6,139 bases of DNA from Thermoplasmata archaeon (GTDB lineage Archaea; Thermoplasmatota; Thermoplasmata; WALJ01): positions 1 through 6,139 of the forward strand of contig JALSOU010000221.1 in assembly GCA_026986305.1 (NCBI GenBank). The letters are read 5' to 3'. The notes beneath the pieces were generated by a model that ran no database searches, was not told where the DNA came from, and saw only the letters and a program-made list of their open reading frames with translations. Position 1 is the first letter of the stretch. Each line of letters starts with the position of its first letter. Below, piece after piece: positions 1-4,749 of the stretch. The position numbers and the translations under genes are program-made.

Positions 1-2
1 CC

Positions 3-551
3 GAGAATTCGCATATAAACTCTGCGGCACTTTCAGCGCTCCGAAAAGGCGGATATATCTATTTGAGGTCGTTTAAGGGCTCAAACACCTTTGAGAATCT
101 GCTGAGAGATAGAAGGTTTTCAGTGAACTACATTTCCCATGAGAATAAGGGGATTTTCATAGATGCCGCTGTTAAAGGCTGGGGAAATGAAGAGCAGGAG
201 ATTGATGAGAGCGAGATTATAATTGAGCCTTTTCCTCATCTCAAAAAAGCTGATGGCTGGGCGCTCTGCCAGGTGGAAAACATGAGGAAGGAAAGAATTA
301 GGGATGAGATAGGAGAGACAGAAATTATGCATGTTGAGGCGAGGATTTTATTCTGGGAAGGGAGCGCTGAGAATGCCATAAAAGTTGGCGAGGACAGGAA
401 CATAATGGCTCTGGTTGCCTATACAAGGTTTCTCATATCTGAAGGAAAGGTGAGGGAGAAATTCAGGAATATGGCCATGAAACTGGCTGATAGAAGGGAT
501 GTTGTGGGGAGATGGGTGAAGAAGGCCCTTCTGATGGAAATTCTTAAATAG
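3..551 (+). CDS. DUF447 family flavin-binding protein, 5' end missing (partial)
   Basis: The reading frame is open from the first bases of the window, so this is the C-terminal 182 codons of a gene that starts outside it; a TTG at 63 is internal, not a start. The first visible residues read ENSHINSAALSALRKGGYIY and are followed by a FKGSNTFENLL segment and a FIDAAVKGW segment. This order (a strand with H-I-N, then K-G-S-x-T-x-E-N-L) is the signature of the DUF447 family, whose structurally known member MTH152 is an FMN-binding protein with a flavin-reductase-like barrel. The helical end, with NIMALVAYTRFL and RDVVGRWVKKAL, fits the family's C-terminal helical domain. Family members are about 190 residues, so probably only a short N-terminus is missing. 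The natural substrate is unknown. The next gene starts 7 bases downstream on the same strand but has a different base composition. Family assignment is by recognition, not by a search. Confidence 0.75.
   Translation, partial: ENSHINSAALSALRKGGYIYLRSFKGSNTFENLLRDRRFSVNYISHENKGIFIDAAVKGWGNEEQEIDESEIIIEPFPHLKKADGWALCQVENMRKERIRDEIGETEIMHVEARILFWEGSAENAIKVGEDRNIMALVAYTRFLISEGKVREKFRNMAMKLADRRDVVGRWVKKALLMEILK
543..550 (+). promoter_or_regulatory. Candidate TATA box for the ATPase gene
   Basis: CTTAAATA lies at the very end of the DUF447 gene. Its centre is about 27 bases before a GTG at 574, the distance expected between an archaeal TATA box and the transcription start. No Shine-Dalgarno sequence is visible before the ATG at 559, the ATG at 565 or the GTG at 574. 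A leaderless transcript starting at GTG 574 would give MYEKTEFINRKTELEFL, close to the usual family N-terminus. The box overlaps coding sequence and could be chance. Confidence 0.3.
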
Positions 552-558
552 TTCATAC

Positions 559-1923
559 ATGATTATGATAATCGTGTACGAAAAAACCGAGTTCATAAAC
601 AGAAAAACTGAGCTTGAATTCCTGAAGAGCGCCTATGAAAGTGACAGGGCGGAGCTAATAATATTATATGGGAGAAGAAGGGTAGGGAAAACAGAACTCA
701 TAAAACGCTCCATAAAAGGGAAAAAATCCGTTTACTTCCTTGCAGAAGAGAGTCCTGACGAAGAGAACAGAAAAAGGTTTAGAAGGCAGCTTTCAAGGGT
801 TCTGGAAAATCCCCTTATTGAAAAGGCGGAGATGAATTGGGACGAGATCTTCTCCTATATAAAAGGAAAAATTGTGGTTGTTATAGACGAATTCCCCTAC
901 CTCATAGAAGGAAACAGGGCGATACCTTCCATATTCCAGAGAATATGGGATGAACATCTGAGAAAAACGAAAGTAAAACTCGTACTAATGGGGTCATCCA
1001 TTAGCGTAATGGAAACAGAGATTCTCGGATATAAAAGCCCGCTCTATGGGAGGAGAACAGGACAAATAGGTCTTAAACCCCTGAAATTCAGAGATGTCTG
1101 TGAGTTCTTTCCAGAAAAGGAAGTAGAAGAAATCGTGAAAATCTATGGAATAACCGACGGTATTCCAGCATATATTCAGGAAGTTAAATACAGAATAGCC
1201 AACGGAGAAAAAATTGAAGAGGTATTTCTTCCAAACAAATTCCTTTTTGAAGAGGGCGATTTTCTGATTAAAACCGAGCTGAGGGAGCCGAGAAGATATT
1301 ATTCTATAATAAAAGCAATAGCCTTTTCCAACACAAAATTCGGAGAAATAGTAAATTTTACCGGTTTTCCACCTTCCACCGTCTCACAGTACCTGAATAA
1401 TCTCAAAATTTTGCATATCGTAAAGGAAGAATACCCCTACGGTGAAAAGGAAACAAAAAGAAAGACCAGATATTACCTATCAGACAATTATTTCAATTTC
1501 TACTTTAGATTCATATACGAATACAGGTCAGAACTTCAGGAGTTGGGGAAAATACCTGATTTTGAGGAAAAATACAACACATATCTTGGAAAAGTTTTTG
1601 AAAAAATAGCCTTAGAATTCGTAAAAAGGATGATATCTGAGGGAAAAATAGACGGCAAAGGGGCGGGCAGATGGTGGAAAAAGGATGTAGAAATAGATGT
1701 GGTCTCTCAAGGAGATGAAAAAGCCTATTTTTTTGAGGCGAAATGGAAAGATATGAGCCTGAATACTGCTCTCCGCATACTGGAATCTCTTGAGGAAAAA
1801 TCGGAACACTATCACTTTAAAGGGGAAAAGATATACGGAATAATCGGAAAAAAGATAAAAGATAAGGAAAAATTGAGAGAGAAGGGATTTTTAGCATACG
1901 ATTTAGAGGATATTAGACCATAA
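559..1923 (+). CDS. Archaeal AAA-type ATPase with C-terminal DUF234 nuclease-like domain
   Basis: A 454-residue member of the archaeal ATPase family (PF01637 fused to DUF234, PF03008). Visible in order: an F-I-N-R-K-T-E-L segment near residue 12; Walker A GRRRVGKT at 38-45; Walker B VVVIDE at 106-111; a sensor-like MGSS at 144-147; the family segment SPLYGRRTG at 160-168; a winged-helix region at about 250-300 (FGEIVNFTGFPPSTVSQYL); and a DUF234 tail. The tail has E-I-D-V-V at 378-382 and FFEAKW at 391-396, a pattern like the D/E-(x)n-E-x-K core of PD-(D/E)XK nucleases. Cellular role is not known; family members are often linked to mobile or defence contexts. The true start may be GTG 574 (449 residues). 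It lies 7 bases after the DUF447 gene and overlaps the convergent lysO gene by 11 bases. Its DNA is A+T-rich (30% GC at 1441-1500 versus 57% at 4501-4560), which suggests acquisition. Confidence 0.88.
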   Translation: MIMIIVYEKTEFINRKTELEFLKSAYESDRAELIILYGRRRVGKTELIKRSIKGKKSVYFLAEESPDEENRKRFRRQLSRVLENPLIEKAEMNWDEIFSYIKGKIVVVIDEFPYLIEGNRAIPSIFQRIWDEHLRKTKVKLVLMGSSISVMETEILGYKSPLYGRRTGQIGLKPLKFRDVCEFFPEKEVEEIVKIYGITDGIPAYIQEVKYRIANGEKIEEVFLPNKFLFEEGDFLIKTELREPRRYYSIIKAIAFSNTKFGEIVNFTGFPPSTVSQYLNNLKILHIVKEEYPYGEKETKRKTRYYLSDNYFNFYFRFIYEYRSELQELGKIPDFEEKYNTYLGKVFEKIALEFVKRMISEGKIDGKGAGRWWKKDVEIDVVSQGDEKAYFFEAKWKDMSLNTALRILESLEEKSEHYHFKGEKIYGIIGKKIKDKEKLREKGFLAYDLEDIRP

Positions 1924-2500
1924 GAAATACAGATATCAGAACAGGAGCGGTCACCGACAGAACGGACCCATTGTAAAGACCCCAGAGAACCGCCTCTTTT
2001 CCAGAGAACTTCGTTATCAAAGGTAGGGTGGTATCCATAGCTGTTGCTCCACCCATCGCTATTGAAACCTCAGGAGGAGAGCGCTCTCCAATTATCGGCA
2101 CGGTTATGTATGTTATAATCTCCCTTCCTATGTTTGAGAGGAAGGCGAGAGCGCCATAAATGGGAGATACTGTGGATATCATGGGGCCTGCCAGCGAATA
2201 CCAGCCGAGCCCTCCTGCTATGGCAAGTGAGAACTTCAGGGGAACTTCTGTGATTATGCCAGCGATTATTCCGCCGGAGAGCGCTCCGCCTATGGAAAAT
2301 AAAGGCAGCAATAAGCGTGATTTTTTCCCGCTTTTCAGCGCTCTCTTTACAGGTTCAGGGTTGTAGCCTATGGAGATTCCTATGATGAATATAAGTATGT
2401 AAAGGAATCCCATGCCTGCCGTGGAATAGAGCTGAGAATACGGGAGAAAATAGCCGATGAAAATGCCTGAAATGAGGGATAAAAGTATGTACTTAATCAC
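1913..2500 (-). CDS. lysO: LysO-family lysine exporter, large C-terminal half (split gene)
   Basis: A 195-residue membrane protein matching the C-terminal two thirds of the LysO/YbjE family (PF03956), which exports L-lysine and toxic analogues across the cytoplasmic membrane. Family motifs are all present: GLGWYSLAGP at 97-106, NIGRE at 123-127 and GGATAMDTTLPL at 150-161. Hydrophobic segments sit near 3-19, 31-46, 63-84, 87-111, 114-136 and 171-194. The start is GTG at 2500, backed by a strong Shine-Dalgarno sequence 6 bases upstream, so this is a real separate gene and not a frameshift product. It overlaps the upstream N-terminal half by 8 bases; the two add up to 282 residues, close to the 299 of the fused E. 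coli protein. The two proteins presumably assemble into one transporter. The 3' end overlaps the convergent ATPase gene by 11 bases. The transported solute is inferred from the family. Confidence 0.87.
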   Translation of the reverse strand: MIKYILLSLISGIFIGYFLPYSQLYSTAGMGFLYILIFIIGISIGYNPEPVKRALKSGKKSRLLLPLFSIGGALSGGIIAGIITEVPLKFSLAIAGGLGWYSLAGPMISTVSPIYGALAFLSNIGREIITYITVPIIGERSPPEVSIAMGGATAMDTTLPLITKFSGKEAVLWGLYNGSVLSVTAPVLISVFLMV

Positions 2501-2756
2501 GGAAAACCCTCCTGAAAAGAATAGCTGCCAGAGCTGAGCCGAATACCGTCAAGACTGCGAAGATTACCGACTGATAGCCTATCACTGAGGCGCTCTCCGC
2601 AACATCTGGATTTGCACCTATGGATGCTCCCATGAAGAATATCAAGAGTATGAGCGGAAGGGTGAGGGAGCGCTCCTCATGAAATCTCTTTCCCTGCTTT
2701 CTAAGGGCGATGCCGAATATTATGCCTGCGAAGAGCGTCAGTATCAGGTAAAGCAC
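2493..2756 (-). CDS. lysO: LysO-family transporter, small N-terminal half (split gene)
   Basis: An 87-residue protein with three predicted membrane segments (about 2-18, 31-48 and 59-81) joined by a basic loop (RKQGKRFHEER). It corresponds to the N-terminal third of the LysO/YbjE lysine exporter. The segment ILLIFFMGASIGANPD (36-51) is clearly related to ILIFIIGISIGYNPE (35-49) in the downstream half, so the family carries an internal repeat and the split falls between the two repeat units. The start is GTG at 2756 with no Shine-Dalgarno before it; a TATA-like box 20-27 bases upstream suggests a leaderless transcript. The gene ends inside the start region of the second half (8-base overlap). 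Two-gene versions of LysO are known in other prokaryotes, so this is probably a natural arrangement, not decay. Confidence 0.83.
   Translation of the reverse strand: MLYLILTLFAGIIFGIALRKQGKRFHEERSLTLPLILLIFFMGASIGANPDVAESASVIGYQSVIFAVLTVFGSALAAILFRRVFRD
2507..2513 (-). promoter_or_regulatory. Strong ribosome binding site for the lysO C-terminal half
   Basis: On the minus strand AGGAGGG is followed by a 6-base spacer and GTG at 2500. It lies inside the end of the upstream half-gene. It decides the start and argues that the second half is translated by its own initiation, coupled to termination at 2493. Confidence 0.8.
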
Positions 2757-2775
2757 GGTGGGAAATCGGGAAGGG

Positions 2776-2783
2776 TATTTTTA
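2776..2783 (-). promoter_or_regulatory. Candidate TATA box of the lysO pair
   Basis: On the minus strand TAAAAATA is centred about 23-24 bases before the GTG start at 2756. With no Shine-Dalgarno in between, a leaderless or nearly leaderless mRNA is likely. The distance is slightly short of the usual 26-27, so confidence is moderate. Confidence 0.45.
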
Positions 2784-2785
2784 GT

Positions 2786-2857
2786 TCACCCAAACCTCTC
2801 AGCCATCTCCTTGGCCTTTTTTATTAGTTCAAAATTCAGCATGTAGTTCTGGAGAAC
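2786..2857 (-). pseudogene. Orphan 3' end of a deaminase-like gene (gene remnant)
   Basis: Read on the minus strand, the codons after an in-frame TAG (2860-2858) give VLQNYMLNF followed by ELIKKAKEMAERFG and TGA at 2788-2786. The intact deaminase gene 0.7 kb away ends EVLRKAKEMAERFYS. The last nine shared residues (KAKEMAERF) are encoded by 26 of 27 identical bases in the same frame, and the residues just before are conservative matches (ELIK versus EVLR). It is therefore a displaced copy of the 3' end of that gene or a close homologue. An ATG at 2842 would allow an 18-residue peptide, but there is no sign that it is made. Confidence 0.65.
2792..2818 (+). repeat. Left direct repeat flanking the toxin-antitoxin module (27 bp)
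   Basis: Identical at 26 of 27 positions to 3502-3528, the only difference being G at 2813 versus C at 3523. Similarity stops sharply on both sides. It encodes KAKEMAERF on the minus strand in both copies. The offset between copies is 710 bases, and the module lies entirely between them. Confidence 0.85.
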
Positions 2858-2858
2858 C

Positions 2859-2866
2859 TATATATA
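2859..2866 (+). promoter_or_regulatory. TATA box of the toxin-antitoxin operon (leaderless)
   Basis: TATATATA is centred 26-27 bases before the A of the antitoxin ATG at 2889, so transcription should begin on the start codon itself. There is no Shine-Dalgarno before that ATG, in agreement. The box is self-complementary and could also fire leftwards. Confidence 0.65.
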
Positions 2867-2888
2867 CCACAAACATAGATATGAAAGC

Positions 2889-3083
2889 ATGGAGCCGAGT
2901 GTGGTAAAAATTCCTGAGAGCTTCGTTTCAATCTTTGGGAAGGATGCTGAGAAGGTGATGCTGGAGATTATAAAGAAAAGCGAGAAAAAGCTTGAGATAG
3001 TGAAAAAACTATCTGATATGAACCTCCCTGTGGCAGAATGGGAGGAGATGGAAAAAGAGATTATAGCGGGAGCCATAGAATGA
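2889..3083 (+). CDS. Putative antitoxin of a VapBC-type module
   Basis: A 64-residue, highly charged protein directly upstream of, and overlapping by 4 bases (ATGA), a PIN-domain toxin gene. That position, its size and its own promoter make it the likely antitoxin, which would bind and neutralise the toxin and probably repress the operon. It starts with a short possible strand (SVVKIP, residues 4-9), followed by what look like helices rich in Lys and Glu (FGKDAEKVMLEIIKKSEKK and VAEWEEMEKEIIAGAIE). I do not recognise a clear AbrB, MazE, Phd or ribbon-helix-helix domain, although the strand plus two helices could be a diverged ribbon-helix-helix. The start is ATG 2889, supported by the TATA spacing; an ATG at 2881 opens only a very short frame. 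Confidence 0.75.
   Translation: MEPSVVKIPESFVSIFGKDAEKVMLEIIKKSEKKLEIVKKLSDMNLPVAEWEEMEKEIIAGAIE
3068..3072 (+). promoter_or_regulatory. Ribosome binding site fixing the toxin start
   Basis: GGGAG lies 7 bases before ATG 3080 inside the antitoxin gene. It supports 3080 over the upstream in-frame ATG at 3038, which would add 14 residues with no family counterpart before the conserved MIFLDTN. Confidence 0.6.
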
Positions 3084-3502
3084 TTTTTCTGGATACAAAT
3101 ATATTCATGTATGCTGCAGGTTCCGAGCATCCGAATAAAAGCACCTCGGTAAAGATGTTGGAAATGGTAGCCATAGGGAAAATCGAGGCAGCCATAAGTG
3201 TAGAGGTGCTTCAGGAGATACTCCACAGATACACCTATATAGGAAGAAAAGAAGACGGGATGAAACTGGCAAGAATGGTAATGCAGATGATTCCTACAAT
3301 CTACGAAGTAGAGCTTAGAGATATCCAAACAGCCATGTATCTTCTCAAAAAATATGAGATAAATTCGAGAGATGCCCTCCATGCTGCTGTGGCTATAAAC
3401 AACTCCATTGAGACCATATGCACCTATGATTCTCATTTCTCTGAGATAAATGAAATAAGGTTAAGAAAACCTGAAGAAATATTGAAAGAAATTCAGGAGT
3501 AA
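3080..3502 (+). CDS. vapC: VapC-type PIN-domain ribonuclease toxin
   Basis: A 140-residue PIN-domain protein of the VapC kind (COG1848-like), a metal-dependent endoribonuclease that stops growth when free of its antitoxin. The whole PIN acidic set can be seen: Asp5 in MIFLDTN, Glu46 in SVEVLQEILHRY, Asp98 in SRDALHAAVA and Asp117 in TYDSHF. No catalytic residue is missing, so the toxin should be active. The chosen start puts the conserved first strand at the N-terminus and makes an ATGA overlap with the antitoxin stop, indicating coupled translation. The cellular RNA target cannot be told from sequence. The stop codon overlaps the convergent deaminase gene by 10 bases and touches the right-hand direct repeat. 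Neither gene of the module contains the AGCGCT palindrome common in the flanking operons. Confidence 0.92.
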   Translation: MIFLDTNIFMYAAGSEHPNKSTSVKMLEMVAIGKIEAAISVEVLQEILHRYTYIGRKEDGMKLARMVMQMIPTIYEVELRDIQTAMYLLKKYEINSRDALHAAVAINNSIETICTYDSHFSEINEIRLRKPEEILKEIQE

Positions 3503-4740
3503 AACCTCTCAGCCATCTCCTTCGCCTTCCTCAAAACCTCTTCTTCTCCCTCTATTCTCCGATTTCTCATCAGTATCTTTCCATCGCAGATGACTGTATC
3601 AACAGCGCTCCCGTTTGCGGAGTAAACTATGTTTGACTCCCAGTTGTGCATCGGAACCATCTCAGGTATATCTGTGCTTATGAGTATTATATCCGCCAGA
3701 TATCCCTCTTCTATCTTTCCCGCCTTGAATCCAAGGGCGAGGGATCCCCATTCCGTAGCCATCTTTATGGCCTCATGCGCTGGGAGAGCTGTCGGGTCCC
3801 CTGATAGTTTCTGGAGCAATGCTGCGATTTTCATCTCCTCCATCATATCCAGATTGTTGTTGCTCGCCGCTCCATCTGTTCCAAGCGTTGGTCTTATGCC
3901 CCATTTTCTCATGCTTGAATAGGGCATGGCCTTTCCGACTGCTAATTTCATGTTTGACGACGGGTTGTGCGATGGCCATACCCCTCTTTTTGAGTATATC
4001 TCCATGTCCTCATCGTCCAGCCATACCGAGTGCGCGGCTATGACATCGCTTCCTAAAAATCCCATGGAATCAAGGTATTTCACAGGGCTTTTTCCATGCT
4101 CTTTAATGGAATCCTTAAGCTCCTTTTCTGTCTCAGCTATGTGTATGTGGATTCTCAATCCCTTTTCCCTTGCAAACTCGGCGCTCCACTCCAGACCTTC
4201 TTTTGAAACGGTATAAATGGCATGGGGCGCCACAGATGCCCTTATCCTGCTGTTTTTCATGTTTTCCACATATCTCACAAAGCTCTCCGTTGCCTTTATC
4301 TCATTCTCCCTCTTTTCCTCGTCAAATAGGTCTATGAATCCATACCCTAAGAGCGCTCTTATTCCCCCATCATTGACAGCTCTCGCAACATCCTCCATGA
4401 AGAAGTACATGTCGTTGAAAGCGGTGGTTCCTGATTTAATCATCTCAATTATCGCAAGGCGAGTTCCCCAGTAAACCATCTCTCCGGTGAGCTTGGCCTC
4501 TGCAGGCCATATTCGGTTCTGCAGCCACTCGTGTAGGGGCATGTCGTCCCCATAACCTCTTAAAAGCGTCATTGCAGCGTGCGTGTGTGTATTAACCAGA
4601 CCGGGGAGCGCAATCATTCCTCTAGCATCTATGACCTCATCAGCCTCAACTATGTTGCCTATCTCAGAGATTATGTTATCTTCTATGCATATGTGGCTCC
4701 TTTCTCCGTTAAGCAGGGCATTCTTTATGAGTATAGACAT
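3493..4740 (-). CDS. mtaD: MTA/SAH/5'-deoxyadenosine deaminase (amidohydrolase)
   Basis: A 415-residue amidohydrolase-superfamily enzyme that removes the 6-amino group of adenosine-type nucleosides derived from S-adenosylmethionine (S-adenosylhomocysteine, methylthioadenosine or 5'-deoxyadenosine). Active-site residues are in place: metal ligands His52 and His54 (VNTHTHAAM), His200 (HIHIAETE) and Asp289 (TLGTDGAASNNNLDM); Glu81 and His173 (APHAIYT) for the substrate; Glu203 and His237 (AAHSVWL) for catalysis. The family also includes chlorohydrolases, but the SNNNLDM and PHAIYT segments fit the nucleoside deaminases; preference among the three substrates is not decidable here. The start ATG 4740 is backed by GGTGATC overlapping the dehydrogenase stop, 4 bases away, so the two genes are co-translated. 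The last codons lie in the repeat flanking the toxin-antitoxin module, and the C-terminal Phe-Tyr-Ser may be a replaced tail. Confidence 0.88.
   Translation of the reverse strand: MSILIKNALLNGERSHICIEDNIISEIGNIVEADEVIDARGMIALPGLVNTHTHAAMTLLRGYGDDMPLHEWLQNRIWPAEAKLTGEMVYWGTRLAIIEMIKSGTTAFNDMYFFMEDVARAVNDGGIRALLGYGFIDLFDEEKRENEIKATESFVRYVENMKNSRIRASVAPHAIYTVSKEGLEWSAEFAREKGLRIHIHIAETEKELKDSIKEHGKSPVKYLDSMGFLGSDVIAAHSVWLDDEDMEIYSKRGVWPSHNPSSNMKLAVGKAMPYSSMRKWGIRPTLGTDGAASNNNLDMMEEMKIAALLQKLSGDPTALPAHEAIKMATEWGSLALGFKAGKIEEGYLADIILISTDIPEMVPMHNWESNIVYSANGSAVDTVICDGKILMRNRRIEGEEEVLRKAKEMAERFYS
3502..3528 (+). repeat. Right direct repeat, inside the 3' end of the deaminase gene (27 bp)
   Basis: Second copy of the repeat at 2792-2818 (26 of 27 identical). 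Here it is part of the intact deaminase gene, encoding residues 405-413, and starts at the last base of the toxin stop codon. After it the two copies diverge at once: this copy ends in Tyr-Ser-stop, the left one in Gly-stop. Confidence 0.85.
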
Positions 4741-4742
4741 GA

Positions 4743-4749
4743 GATCACC
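4743..4749 (-). promoter_or_regulatory. Ribosome binding site of the deaminase gene
   Basis: On the minus strand GGTGATC, a full match to the archaeal anti-Shine-Dalgarno, covers the dehydrogenase stop codon and is 2 bases from ATG 4740. It ties deaminase translation to termination of the upstream gene. Confidence 0.7.

Larger units (their letters stand above)
2819..3501 (+). mobile_element. Putative inserted toxin-antitoxin cassette bounded by direct repeats
   Basis: This segment carries one promoter and the two-gene toxin-antitoxin operon and nothing else, and is bounded by 27-bp direct repeats made of the 3' end of the adjacent deaminase gene. The toxin stop codon abuts the right repeat. 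The arrangement resembles left and right attachment sites of an element that enters the 3' end of a gene and rebuilds its tail. No integrase, transposase or terminal inverted repeat is visible, so the mechanism is unknown. Homologous recombination between related gene ends, or erosion of a tandem duplicate, could produce the same picture. Confidence 0.4.

Noticed and set aside
63..65. TTG at 63 as the start of the first gene
   Set aside because: The frame is open to the left edge and the upstream residues fit the DUF447 family, so the gene is truncated by the window and TTG is an internal Leu codon.
2493..2500. Frameshift in a single lysO gene
   Set aside because: A strong ribosome binding site precedes the second half, the overlap is compact, and two-gene LysO arrangements are known; a sequencing error cannot be fully excluded.
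3038..3079. Longer toxin form starting at ATG 3038
   Set aside because: The 14 extra residues have no family counterpart, while ATG 3080 has a Shine-Dalgarno sequence and the typical ATGA overlap with the antitoxin.
2858..3436. Long open frame (192 codons) antisense to the toxin-antitoxin genes
   Set aside because: It lies opposite two genes with a clear promoter, overlap and PIN catalytic residues; its translation is rich in His, Tyr, Phe and Ser with no recognisable domain, typical of a shadow frame.
2832..3496. Short direct match AAATTCAG (2832-2839 and 3489-3496) as possible ends of the inserted module
   Set aside because: Eight A+T-rich bases in this composition can recur by chance, and the second copy lies inside the toxin coding sequence; the 27-bp repeat is the far stronger boundary.
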